Shown: positions 35,632 through 48,458, numbered from the stretch's first letter. The stretch is DNA of 64,000 nucleotides from Perca fluviatilis (GCF_010015445.1 NC_053119.1:24179883-24243882), one strand, 5' to 3'. Numbers and translations are program-made. Notes: generated from the letters alone by a model not told the origin.

Positions 35632-38600
35632 GAGCCTCCGCTTGCATTCCTTCTGTTTTATTGTGACAAGACATAGCAAGTCATGGCTTGAATACCAACG
35701 CGATAATTTCTTGACAGTCTCCCTTTATTTGTCTGCTATCGCCCTGATAAGATGATTTTCACTCTCAGGGTTTGTTTTGTCTTGGCAGAGATGGCCTGGA
35801 TGAGTGAGCTCATCCTCTCTCTCTCATTTTGTCTTTCCATCAGTTGTGACTCTGCTATATTCCAGACCACTCTGCACACACATCGGCATGTGTGTGCGAG
35901 AGAGTCACAGAGCACAAGATGATTATGGGAAGATGCCACGCAGAGGAGAAATGTGTCCAGCCAAGCTCACACAGAAGAGAGTATTAGGAAATAATGGTGT
36001 GTGAATGCTTGGATACATTTGTGAAGATGTGGTACTTCATCATATAATAAAAGAGAGTAAAAGTCTTTCCGTCCATTATTCTGTCAGTTTTCCTTTGTTT
36101 TCTTTCCTATTAACACACCCCTGAGGGACATCTGGAGGCCGTTATTTTCTTGCTGTCTAGTGTCATCACTTGTGTGTAATAGGAAATAATAATTAAAGTA
36201 CCAAAGACAATTGGCTGCAATCAGAATCTGCATTCAAAACTAACACGCTCGAGATCGTTTGGGTAGAAACTCAAAGATGACTCATAGGGAGATTAAACTG
36301 GGTCAGGGAATGAATCTGTATAAGCTTAAATCAAACGTATGGCCATGTTATGTTGCCAATGCCCCCTCTGGTCACAGCAATGTGTGTTGAGCTGAATAAA
36401 ACACTACAGGTTAGCAGTAGCCAGAAAACAGGATATATTTTTTTCTCCATAAGCCCACACAATAGTCCATTAAATTATTGTGGGTCACAAAACAAACCAG
36501 GCTCCCAGAGAAGTTTGAAAGCCACTCTAGTGGGGTGGATAGAAATCTGGAGCCCACTTGATAACAGTGCCAGACACATTACACACAGGGCTGCAGAATG
36601 GGACTGAGACTGGAAATTTTGGCACACAAACCAGCACTCAGAACAAAGCCTATCTGTCCACAGAACTAGCTTTCCCCTCATGTCTCCTTCCAAGGCTGGA
36701 ACAGGAGTTAATTGTTCTCATGATGGTGTCAGGTGGCAGAATTGATCAACGTTAAAGGATCATTCCCTGCGACATTACCGTGGGAAGGACAGACAAACTG
36801 TATGAGAAAAGGTACTCTGTTTACGTGACCTCTGACAAGGTAAAACGACAACCTTCGATTGCTTTGCTCTGTTGGAATCACAAAATCAATGGTGCAGCAT
36901 TGCTCATGTACACATCAACCTTCCTATTACAGACTAAACAGATCAACCACCGCCACTTCACGATGCACTTGACTCACCTTGGTTTTATTTATTAAAATTT
37001 TTTTCTAACAAGACTTTACAGTTTAAATGCTAATGTTTGTTTGTTTTGCAGGTTCAACATACAGCATTGGAATCAGCTGACCGTAGGATGAAAAGTTGGG
37101 GCCATCACAGTTGGGACCAATCAGAAATGAACTAGCTTATCTAATTCTTATGTTTGTGTCTTGGGGGCAATCATTACATTGGTAAGAAATATTTAAAAAA
37201 GGCTTTCAGAATTTCAAATACATGCATAAATCTGATTCTTCCTAATTTCATAATACTTCCTTACTAATAATTAGATCATCACTCACAAGCCATGGATAAT
37301 ATTGTGATAATTCTTACATGGACTTAAAAGTATCTGGCCAAATACAATGACTTAAGCAAATATTATTTTAAATGATTTTGTGCTATTGATAGAATCCCTA
37401 AAATATTTCATATATATAATATATTCATATAGAACTGCAAAATAATTTGGGTATGTTTCTGCCCCTGGTTCATCTGATTATTCTCTGTGTTGTGCAAACT
37501 AACTTTTCATTCTGAACCTGTCCATCAGTGATCACTGTTTAGTTTCCCGCCTTAATTCATCACCTGTCCAAGAAATCTGCCTACTGAACTGATGTTTGTA
37601 ACCCATAAGAAAGCGAAAGTGAACAGTATTAAACATGCAGTTGTGAAATTCTCTAGTGGGGTCAGTTAAGGGATGTTCACCTTCCTTTTAACCTACAAAT
37701 TATATTTTAGTGTAACTGAAAATGTTTGGCTGTTTGTGATACTACAGTGTAGATGGTGATTAAATTGAATGATCATAAATCAAAAAATATGAATGATCAT
37801 AAAATAAATCTCAAAAAACAACTTATGTTTTTGTTATAAGCTACTTTCCTTTAAATGTGCAGACACAACCCTGCAGCAAAAAAAAGTGTTTATGTAGAGT
37901 ATATAAAGCAATGCATGAAGGCGACACATATAATGAGATCCTCCAATGGTGTGCAATCTGAGGTAAAGTGTACAGGTGTTACCATCTTCTGTGTTTCACT
38001 CTGTTTCTAGAGAGTGTGAGGACTGGAAAAGAAAAACTGTTGCATTCATTATTAAATTAAGACATTAATGAAAACCCTCATACTGTGTTTGACCTGTTTT
38101 GATGTGAACACTGTATTTCTCAGAACAGGTGGCAAGAATAATTCAGTGATGTAAAGCAATTATGTAGGCTATGTGATATACTGTACACTGTGTTATACAT
38201 GTGATCTGCAGATGAAGAAAACATAGCTCTGGCTTTCATGCATGTTCCGTTTCAAATTACAATGTGTATCATTTTGAAATGTTTTCGAAAGATTTTGTAT
38301 CCATCCATTTAAATGCAACCCAGGTTTTAAATAAAGTAACTGCAAACTGTTCCTCTCACTACATTTACGGTCCAAAAAAAAATGAAAGTAAACTGAGATG
38401 CAAGATTGCAGACTACCAACATTCAGTTATGTGTGATGGAAATGTTTGATTGCATTCCTCGTTCTGTTTTTGCACGATGAATCCGATTAGAGACTTCAGC
38501 AAGACATCTGCAAATACCTCCATGTAAATACTGTCTTGACCTGTGTAATAACCACAAAGCCTCACTTAATGGCTAAAGGCATATCGACAAAAATCCTCTC

Positions 38601-41073
38601 CCAAAACACAATGGAATGAACAATACTGCAGAGCGAGACCTGGCATTGCAGAAAGAATGCCTGGCATTCCTCGTTCATCATGTTGATTGGAGGGATCAAT
38701 TCACATTTGTGCTTTCCTTGGCTTCCCCTCAGGCATTTTCAGGGCTGTGTTATGTGGCAGACCTTTAAGTTTATTATTTTGCAACATGCCTATATGCAGA
38801 CAGTAAAAGCTATTGGTCAGTGGTGCAAACACATTGAGGCTTTGATTGAATCTTAATGTTTTAGAATACACACAAATGGACATTATCAGAGCCTGGGTGT
38901 ATTCAAACCTACGCTGCAGTACCCCTCAGACCCTTTAAGAGGGCAGTGTAGCTCTATGAGAGAACCTGGCGCCACCAATGAAAAAAAAAAAAATTGGTTT
39001 CTCTGAATTCTATCCCTCATTAGGTTCCGTGCAGTGCCTGAATTACTTGCTGCATCTATCCATAAAAGTCCCTCTTTCTGTATACTGCTCACATTAAACA
39101 CAGGTACGGTGCCTCGCTGGGTGAATGCAGGGTGAAATCTGACCTCATTCCAAGTTCCATTTTGCCGTGTCTCATTGCTGTGGAAGCATTCATCGGTTGT
39201 TTTTGTGTGATTGAAATGTTATATTCATATAGTTGCAGAAAGTTCTTGCAGCAATAGCCTGACGGACTGGACGGCACATTTTTGTTTGTTTTCACCGTCT
39301 CCATTTGTGTTCATATTACATTGTTGAGACCGTTCAGCACAACGCTGGCAAATCAGGGCGACGCATTCAGAATCCAAATCGCCAGATATTCACTTGCAAA
39401 TGTTGTGACAGCTTGTTAACTTTTTCATTTTGCAGGAGGCTATGGAAGTTGACAGAGCGAGCTGAAGTTCATGTCTCCAGGCCTTTCTCTTGTCCACTTG
39501 GCTCCCTGCTTTGTCAAGGAGACTTAATTCATCACGATGAGCAATCACCTGCAGGGTTAAAGTGCAACAAGTGCACTGACCTTTTTCTTGGCCGTTGCCT
39601 CCGAGCTGTCTTTAACCTATAACCTTAAACTTAACCCCTGAGCCCATTGTCAGATGATCAATTCCTCTGTTGACGTGGATGGATCAGTTCTTCTTAATTT
39701 TAAAGTAATTTCTAATTTGTAAACAAATGCAAGTCTAATCTTTGCCTTGTGGACAAACGACGAACCATTCCTGCACACATTTTTTTTAAAACAAGCAGAA
39801 AAAAGAATGAGGGAAGAAGCAATAAACAAGACAAGAACCAAGAAAAATTAAGCAGGTAACCATATTTGGCACCATACACATGATTATGCATTTGGACCTC
39901 TTCTGTTTCCTTGTCATCGGGTTCTTGAGATAGCGGCTGGGCTCCACCATAAAGTAAACTCCAACTGATTTTAATTGTGGAGAGTTATTTTGCTGGCAGT
40001 CCTCCTTCAGGAGAGTGAACAAAAGGCCTGCCTGTCGTCCCTCTTCGCCTCCCTTGCAGTTGATAATCAATGGAGGGACAGAGCTGCCAGCTATTGACTG
40101 AGGAGAGATGAATGACACCGCTCCCAAAGGGTTCATTTGAATTTTGACAGGCAGGTTTCAGAAGTCCTAGCCTTCCTTTGATGGTGCCAGGATGCCTGCT
40201 TTTCACTGACACACTGAAGTTAATACCAAGTGCTGATACAGGGTTATGAAAGGACTGAAATACTTTAAGCTGCAGACTGGTAGAGATCATGTGTAGTCAG
40301 TTTAAATACTACATTCATTGAATACTACTTTTGCAGCTTCATTGTATCCATTCTACGAGGGAGCTAAATCAATGTGATGAATTGAAGTTGCAACACACTG
40401 CAAAGCACATGGAACAAATGTCAACACAAGGAAAAAGGACTCTCACCTGACCACTGATGGGATGTCAAAAAACCTCCGTGCAAATGCCATTCTTTCTTCT
40501 TTTCTGCACGCATCTGCTCCAATCTCCCGTTTCTGTTGTGACAACGTGAGTCATCTTCAAATGTCTGTTGCCTTCAACACACATATACTTGCATTTTAAG
40601 CATTTTACCCTTTTTAATGCAGTTTGACCTTTGTAGAATCAAGATGTAAGCTTTCAAAACATGTGTTTTAACACATGTTGTGGGCATCATTCATCTTAGC
40701 AACGACATGGTCAGAATTTTCTGGATGCATATTGGCTTAAATCAGCAGCACTCAGTCCCTTGTGTCTGATGTTCTATGTTTGGCTCCCAAGTGAGGATCT
40801 TGTTAATACGGTAGCAAGCTGTTGACTGGCAGATACACCTGCTTGTCACGGACGATCACCCTATCCTGGGCAAACAAACTAATCTGCCTGTAGACCCAGT
40901 AATCATGCAATAGTACATATAAGACTCTACAGCATGAAACCCCAGTTAGGATTAAAAGGATTTTCCTTTACCGCATATTCCCGTGCTAAGTACTTAAACA
41001 GAATAGCTGTCAAGTTCATATCACAGATCAAAAAAATAATGGAATGTGGAAATCACTGGGACATCGTGATCTT

Positions 41074-41160
41074 CCCCCCCCCGGGGGGCGGGGTTGTTTT
41101 GTTGTGGGGGGGGGGGGGGGGGAGGAAAAAAAAAAAAAAAAAAAGAAAAGGGGGGGGGGG

Positions 41161-41240
<80 letters not shown>

Positions 41241-41287
41241 GAGGGGGGGGGGTTTGTAAAAAAAAAAAAAAAAGCCCCCCCCTCCCC
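41074..41287. other. Homopolymer block, probable assembly artefact
   Basis: About 214 bases consist of long C, G and A runs, including an A tract broken only by short G runs. The encoded poly-Lys/Gly open frames are artefacts. The block directly abuts a ZBED transposase relic, so the true sequence between 41040 and 41330 is probably unknown. Confidence 0.75.
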
Positions 41288-41333
41288 CTACCCGTAGCGG
41301 TCCAGTGAGTGAGTCAGAGATAGCACTACGAGT

Positions 41334-41840
41334 ATGGCGAGTGGTGGCGACCCAGAGGACCCGCCGGCCTCTTTAAGATTGCAAGTTTGGGAAAACTTTT
41401 GGGAAAAAGTTTCCCAGTCAGTTACAGCAGTACAAGCGAGAGAGTGGTGGATAAGGCGAGGACTGTGTGTCGGCGTTGTTCAGCAGTTGTTGGGTATGTG
41501 AGTGGAAATACATCTAACATGCTAATGCATATCCTTCACCATCACACAGACGTGCCAATCACTGGAACGAGACAAAAACAATTTATCCTTTAGATACAAA
41601 TAGGGCCAAAATAATCACTGAAACAATCGGAATTTACATGTCATCTTCAATGCGCCCGTATTCACTCATAGAGGAACTTGGCTTCAGGTATTTGCTGTAT
41701 GTACTCAAACCTTGTTACAAAATGTCATTCCGTCCATGTATGAGGCAAACTGTCCATTCCATATTCAACCAAACACAGACGTTGATGGAGCACGAGTTGT
41801 CAGCTGCACCCTCTGTTTCACTAACAAAGGTATGCCTGTC
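41334..41840 (+). pseudogene. ZBED/hAT transposase relic (BED finger and N-terminal part)
   Basis: An ATG at 41334 opens MASGGDPEDPPASL, then LQVWENFWEKVS, the aromatic start of a BED finger. A frameshift then moves the continuation to another frame, CRRCSAVV...GNTSNMLMHILHHH, giving the CxxC and His-rich end of the finger (about 41465-41555). After a stop, 41608-41715 reads AKIITETIGIYM and MRPYSLIEELGFRYLL, matching the MRPYSxVEDxGF segment of hAT transposases of the ZBED1 type. A second frameshift leads to VIPSMYEANC. The catalytic DDE and dimerisation regions are absent. The gene is dead, with at least two frameshifts and one stop. Confidence 0.75.
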
Positions 41841-42653
41841 GCACTTAATAGCAAGAATACTTTCTTTTATCTTTTGTGGAGGAAGATCTCACCTAAGTAG
41901 ATTTTGTTTGTTATTATTCTATGTAATTTGCACTTTCATAAATTATGTTGTATTTTCAGTTTTATAGCTGATTGTCTTATTTTGTTTACAAGTTATAGAT
42001 GAAGTCTGGAGATGATGTGGGGTACTTATTGTTTACTGTTTACTTACTTTATCTTCATATATTTGCTACTTTAGATTCCACTCTTCCTGCACGCATGCCT
42101 ACAGTAAATTCTTTATCTTCTAGAGTACCATGTACATTGTATATTCCCCTTTATGTTGTGTGAGTCCATTGTAAGAGAAGAATGTTGAAAACATTCTGAA
42201 ATTTCAAGATTATGTTCACTGATGTCATCAGTGATTTTACAGTTTCTACAATATGGTTGAACCTGCATTAAGTGGTTTTTGGCTGATTAGTTGAAACAAG
42301 CGTTAACACCGCATTGGCATATAATATTATCCTTTAAGTTGATATGGCGAACTTGTTAGCAACACACAAGTGCTAGTGCTTATTCACGCATCCGGAATCA
42401 TTACTAAGAGTGACCCCTAAAAAAGTACAGGTAGTCATTTAATCCATTGTGATATACAAATATTGATGTGCAGCTTTACAGTGAGGGAAAGATAGTGTTC
42501 ATGGCAAATAAACTATGGTTAAGGTATGGTTGGGGAAAGATCGTGGTTACGGTTAGTTAAAAAGCGAATGCTAATTGCAGGCCTGGGACGCTCTGGTCTC
42601 CTGCCAGTCAGAAGTGCTACATGCCCCACACCCGCCTGCCTACCCTGATTTTC
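41841..42653. other. Noncoding DNA
   Basis: No gene or bounded repeat recognised. The terminal part may include further decayed transposase sequence. Confidence 0.4.
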
Positions 42654-43154
42654 CAACCCATTCTCACTCCCAACTCGTTAAATACTGACGCTTGATCAGT
42701 GGCTCTCAGCGTCAGATACAGACGCAAAAATCACCCCTTAGCGTCTGTATGGAACACACCGGGCTTAGCAACAGCTTGACTGCGGCGCTGTAAGATGACA
42801 TAATATTAAGAGCAACAACGGTCGCGAGTAGTATGAAAGACCGAAAATCCGCGTAAGGAGGTTGGATGGGTCAAACAACACAGGACTTGGGGGCCCAACA
42901 CAGAGAGGCAAAAAGTGACGCCAAGAGCCCCGACCACGCATGTTTAAATATGACGCCAAAGGGCTAGACGTGAGTACCGAGAGTGTGAAATAGTGACGCA
43001 AGAGTCCCGACCCAGAGCGTCAAAAAGTGACGCCAACAATCCCGACCAAGCGTGTCTAAATATAATGCTAAAAGAGACTTTTCGGTCAATAACAAACGCC
43101 AAAGACACCTGAGCAAGCGTCGCTTTTTGATGCGATGGGAGTGATAATGTGTTG
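42654..43154. mobile_element. 500-bp nonautonomous DNA transposon, family F500 copy 1
   Basis: The left end caacccattctcactcccaa and right end gatgggagtgataatgtgttg are inverted copies. Flanks gattttc (42647-42653) and cattttc (43155-43161) agree at 6 of 7 bases and probably represent a TSD. Internally there are repeated gtgacgcc/cgaccaagcgtgt motifs. It is the same family and length as 56827-57325. No coding region. Confidence 0.75.
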
Positions 43155-43876
43155 CATTTTCTGCGTCGCTGCATTAGGCGCACACTACTTCTTGCATTGG
43201 CACAGAACCTTCTTAATAGGTCTCAATTGTGAAGTGCAGATTTGTCCAATATGGATCCAAAATTGAGATACTGGGCTCAAAACTAAATTCTTAAATCTGC
43301 AAATTAGGTTGTAAAAAGTATCTAAACTTAACTGACTAACTAACCTAGTCTTAATTCTGTCTGAATTCTGATGGAAAAGGGAGAAAAAAGTCTGAGCTAC
43401 CTTGCTTGAGATGTGTCAAGTTGAAAGCAGCACATCCTTCCTTTGGACATCGTGCTGATCCTAATGGGTTGTCTGCAACCAAGAGATGATCCACAGTTAA
43501 AAGAAAATACGCTAGAGTTTAATTACTGAGGGAGTCAATGAACAAATTTAATTAAGCATGAACAACAAGCAGCCACACTGCTGTGGTCCCTCCTCGCTCA
43601 ACAACTGATATGGACTTGGTGAAAGAAATACTTCCTGTTTGCAGGGTTACCTTAAATCACTCACTATTTGCCAGATGGTTGCGACCATCAAGAGAAGAAA
43701 TTACTTTAAATAGTCTTAGTTAAAATGGATTCCTGTAGTTTTAGTATGGCTCCCTAAAGCTTCGTTGAGAGAAGTAACGTTAACATCCTGAGTTTAAGTG
43801 CACAACCAAGAAATACAATTCTGCATTGACTCCACATCTTTCAGTACTATTTCACTTGAATGCTTCATGCTGGGTT

Positions 43877-43899
43877 TGTGTGTGTGTGTGTGTGTGTGT
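43877..43899. repeat. (GT)n microsatellite
   Basis: An uninterrupted gt run of about 23 bp. Confidence 0.9.
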
Positions 43900-44849
43900 A
43901 CATTCTGATAACCATTGTGAGCCAATGAACCAGCTGATATTGTATAATTATCCTGTACATCTATGCAGCCTATATATAAAACATGTCCTACTGTTAAAGA
44001 CTGCATGCTACTGAATTCGAGCTGGTGTTTGGTTTAGGTGCAGGGAGAAATGTTTTCATAATCAGACACACCGATGTGCTTTGTTGAAAATGAATTACAG
44101 ATAGATCATGTATATTCAGCTTCTCAACCTCACCATGGGAATCATGTTAGAAGATGATTCTGCACACACACAAACACGCACAACACCTTGCCTGGGTAAT
44201 AATGCTTATCAAGCATATGTAATTGCAAGCCTAAACCAAATTTCTCTAGGTGATTCTAATTGGTTTTGTCACTTGTGAGCGATAGCTGACTAATGTTCTT
44301 CCATCAGTACTGACAGTGTCACTCTAACCTACTCCAAGACATGTTGCTGTGCTTAGCGTTGCGAAAACAACACTCAGAAGCCAAGATACCAAAGCAAAAG
44401 GTCTCCAACGTATTTTCAAAGGAAACAATATCTTAGTATGCATATTTTCCCTGAAGCAATGTGTGTCCTCTGCTTGTTGTTTTTGTGACAGTTTGTGAAA
44501 ATGTGAGAGGCGTAATCATGCTGCAGTGTGCTATTTTTTCAAGGTTGGGTGAGTAAGAATTCAGAGCTGCTGCCAGACATTTAGTAACAAATCCCCAAAA
44601 ACTTAGTAAAACAAAACCTTTTTGGATAGACAAGGTCTCCAGTTCTTTTACAGCAAATGGACTGTCCTCTCTTTCATCTCTAATGCAAGAGGCAAATAGC
44701 CATTAATCATAGTTCACAGTGTCCTCCTGCACTGCATTTGAATTGGCTGCCGAAAGCATGCAGGCATGAAATAGCTTTTACACTCACTCACAGTTAGAGT
44801 ATATGTAAGGGTACAAAGGTGAACACATGTTTCGAGTATGGCAGATTTA

Positions 44850-44880
44850 GACAGACAGACAGACAGACTGACTGACTGAC
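44850..44880. repeat. (ACAG)n(ACTG)n tetranucleotide repeat
   Basis: acagacagacagacagac is followed by tgactgactgac, a compound tetranucleotide array. Confidence 0.9.
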
Positions 44881-46077
44881 ATAAAAAAGACAAAGACGTT
44901 GTGTAGGCTATTATATCTAAGGAAACAAACAAACATAAAAAACTAAACATTTAAATAAAAATGTGAGGGCATGTAGGGCACAAGAATGTTCACAGTAGTC
45001 CATTATTGCATAAAGCACAATACACAAATTTTTGCCATGATCCATTTTAAGGGAAATCATTATGAGGCTAATGCAATTTAATCCCTACATTTGCTGAACA
45101 TCTGAGAAAGAGGCACATGCCAGCCAACATGACGTTGGGGTTGTTGCCTCATTACATGCAAAGTGCGTAACATTAATTGAGTTGGAGGAAGAAAGAGCTA
45201 TACCTAGAAGCAAAGACGGCATAAAATTTGGGGCATATTTGATCCAAAGCTGGTGGAAAAATCGTGCTCATGAGCTTCTATGGATCTGTATAATAATTTG
45301 TTTTAAGTTATGTCTGTGTGGCTCAGTTAAGAGTTTTACGTGTGCAGTAACTTTGCATAATTTCTATCTTGACTTTCTGTCTTGGGTGTGGGTGGCTCCT
45401 GTGGTGAGCACTTTCACAGTCATGATCGCCAGAGAGTGAAGCCATACTGACTTTGGTGATCCCTGCAGATTTATGAGTTGGTAGACTTTACCTCTTGATA
45501 CATTTTGATACATACTGTGTTAACCTTTCAAAACAGTGTTTATACAGATGAAATACTGCACCTTTTAAACTCCCATAGTTGAAGCACACTATGTGCTTTT
45601 CACATCTCGACTCTAATGTTGGGGTGTGATTCACTCGTCTCTTTGAAATGTATTTACTTCAAGGATTGGACTGTTTATCCATCCCTTTATACTCACTTCC
45701 ATATATCCATTTCAGCCTCTGATCAAAACTGCTCCTTTTTTGGCTCTAAAGTCACCCTCTAACCCCTCCATGAAAAATGAATACCATTATGCAACTTTGG
45801 AATATCATGGGTAATTGCTTTTTGAAAGCTCCCCCTATTTTCTTTCTGTTGTTGATAAACATGTAATGGGCTTATTTTTTAAAAACCATGTGACCTAAGC
45901 TGTGTGACCTTCAGCTGTAGTTTTGCATAGCTGACTACAGAGGGCAGAGAGATCCCTGTGGACCTCCTTTAGGCCTCAAGAGTGCCAGCTGCACACTGGC
46001 AAAGAGCTACCCGAATCAGGCCGACCAGGAAACTGAGCTGAGAGAGCAGATGTATCAGTTTGTGGTAATGTCCGCTC

Positions 46078-46091
46078 TGTATGTGTGTGTG

Positions 46092-46126
<35 letters not shown>

Positions 46127-46216
46127 GTGTATGTGTGGGTGGGTGTATGTGTGTGTGTGTGTGTGCGTGTGGGTGGGAGGGGGGTGGGGGGGAGGGGGAT
46201 GGGGAGAGGGGGGGCA
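46078..46216 (+). repeat. Compound (GT)n and G-rich tract
   Basis: A long gt array (46082-46166) grades into a G-rich run with multiple GGG and GGGG blocks (46170-46214), a candidate G-quadruplex on the plus strand. The complementary frame reads His/Thr/Pro repeats and is not a gene. Confidence 0.9.
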
Positions 46217-47485
46217 TGCATGCATATACTTAGACATGGTGGTTGGAAGGAGCAGCAAGTGTTGCTGGGTTACTAATATTATTCCCATCCTAATTTGCTG
46301 CTTTTGCACGTTCATTACTACTGCAATTATACTGTTGGTGTGTATAGGAGGCATGGGTAAATGAATTAGGCAGGAGCATGTTATTCAGTGGGAGTGGATA
46401 CGGGAAAGTGGAGCAGGCTCTAAACCTTATAATGAGGGAGAAATTTTGCTGAAGACAGGGCTCTGTTAATGGAACTTGAACTTGATTATAGGATAGCAGA
46501 CACACATGCAGGAGAGTCCTCGTCCTCTGAATCCTGGTCTATTTACAGTGTTTATCATCAAAGCATTGGCGAGTACCATCTGTATAAGCTTGAGTTTCAT
46601 TATCTGACATAGCTAATGATGCTAATCCTTTAAACTATATTACAGTCCATTTGTTCGGCAGAGGAGACAATGTAACATGCATTTAGGATGGCTTGCTGCA
46701 CCTGTTGTTAGTCTTAAAGTTGAATTAGTTGCTGGCAGTTATTTCAGAAAGTTTGAGGGGGACTAATCAAAATAGTAGAGTTGAAAAGCGAAAGCGAGAA
46801 GGGGGGGCGAGTCTTTTTAAATGAAATGATTCCAACAGGGAGAAGAGGCTCTTATGTGAAATTAAATCAGCCACATGGGTGGGAGGAAATGCAATTAATG
46901 ACCTTTTTTGTTTTTGAAGTCAGAAGTTAGAGTGAGGTTAAAAGTTGTGTGCGTTATCTTAGTGAATTACCGTGTCGATGGACAGACTTTGAACTGAGCG
47001 GTTTTATCATTGCATAAGCTTTAATGTCATTCACGTTATTGTGTCAATCAAACAGTCTCATCAGACCAAGACATATTTTTACCCGTGAGTTTTATTTAAA
47101 ATAATGCCTTGGCTTGCTTCATTGAGCACATACAGTTTATGCTCATAGGTTTTTGGTTCACTGTGATAATTTCTCCTGGCTGTGAAGCGATCCTTTCCTA
47201 ACATTACCACACTGTGATAAATTAAATTTTGAAGCTTCAACAGACTGAGTTAGCCAAATCGTGTGGGTATCTTTCAAAGTGAGCCACGGCAGATTTCCAA
47301 ACTAGTATCGCTGGGACTCAACACTAGACAAGAGGATTGTTGGATCTGTGGTTTGTTGTCTTCCACAAAACAAGAGAATTAAAACAACAAATAAACTAAT
47401 TAATAACAAGAGTCTGCAGCCATGCTAGCGGCTCAGTGAGGCTGTACTTTTGAGCTAAATGCTAATGTCAGCACACTAATATATG

Positions 47486-47885
47486 GTCTCACTTTATTTT
47501 ACAGTACATTAATATGATGTAATAAGACATACTTTGTATCAAATTAGACCAAACTAGAAATAATGTCCCTTACCTAGACAGTAATTGAACAGTTACACTA
47601 TACCCTAATTAGACACCATATACCTAAATTATGCTGTAATTAGTTCATCATTAGGACCTAATAAGCTTTACTTTATATCAAATTAAAACAAAACGTGAAA
47701 TAACGTGATCTTTATTAGACAGAAAACGAACACAGTTAGACCCTGATTACAGTAACGTTAGACACCATACACCTACATTATGCTGTGATTAGAAACTGCA
47801 TTAATTGCCATCTTAAACCCAAAATATACTATACTTAGTCACTGTTATACAAAATTAAACTCTAATTAGAAACCAGATATCAGGC
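47486..47885. repeat. Diverged repeat with internal tandem duplication, about 139 bp period
   Basis: actttgtatcaaattagac at 47531 recurs as actttatatcaaattaaa at 47670. Later phrases recur at similar spacing: ttagacaccatatacctaaa versus ttagacaccatacacctaca, then attatgctgtaatta versus attatgctgtgatta. This is an imperfect two-unit tandem, probably part of a fish interspersed repeat whose ends I cannot set. Confidence 0.6.
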
Positions 47886-48374
47886 ATAGCCTTTTTTTGT
47901 TGAGTCTCCTCTGGTTGCTTCTTCACACAGTCCCTCATAGCCTGGATGCTCTTCGCAGTCCCGTTGTGTTTGTTGGTGATGAATAGCCTTATTACAGTAA
48001 TAGGCTAAAATATTAAATACATGCTTCATCGATGCTCTACTCCCATACCAATTAAGACATCAGAACATTTAATGCTTGTCACTATCCGGCCACAGTAACG
48101 TGAACATTGAAGCCTATCTGTATTTCCCAGTTCTGAAAAGCCTGTGGCTGCAGATGGGGAAAGAGACCAAATGATACTCTTGGCTATTTAATATTATCGC
48201 TATCATGTGTTTGTGCGATTACTTTTATCAAAGGTTATCTTATCCTGTGACCAATGTAGCGAGATAAATTTAGGAGAAAAGGGGAAGCAAAAATCCTATT
48301 ACAAGAATGAATTGTGAGTTTTCTGGAAGAGGACATCTGAGTGCTTTATGCAAAACTTTGTGTGTATGTATGTA

Positions 48375-48405
<31 letters not shown>

Positions 48406-48425
48406 CTGTGTGTGTGCGTGTGCGT

Positions 48426-48458
<33 letters not shown>

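Larger units (their letters stand above)
34278..41073. other. Transposon-poor noncoding DNA, candidate regulatory region
   Basis: No bounded transposon, gene or splice-bounded exon was found across nearly 7 kb. A (GT)n lies at 34408-34449 and a (TC)n at 35571-35628. The stretch 34750-34990 is dense in homeodomain-type TAATTA/TTAATTAA motifs and holds a MORE site. Confidence 0.45.
43155..47485. other. Transposon-poor noncoding DNA
   Basis: Only microsatellites and low-complexity tracts are recognisable: (GT)n at 43877-43899, (ACAG)/(ACTG) at 44850-44880 and GT/G-rich DNA at 46078-46216. The stretch 46550-47250 has many AT-rich homeodomain-like motifs and no repeat. Confidence 0.5.

Noticed and set aside
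35254..35676. 140-codon frame ending in Ser-Leu repeats
   Set aside because: The second half is the (TC)n microsatellite and the first half has no domain.
39305..39622. Cys-containing 105-codon frame (CxxC-like pairs)
   Set aside because: CKCC and CNKC do not form a spaced zinc-finger pattern, and there is no supporting exon structure.
41094..41308. Poly-Lys/Gly open frames
   Set aside because: They are the translation of a homopolymer block that is probably an assembly artefact.
45969..46364. His/Thr/Pro or Cys/Val repeat frames on both strands
   Set aside because: Translation of the GT/G-rich tract. Long frames are expected in dinucleotide repeats without stops.
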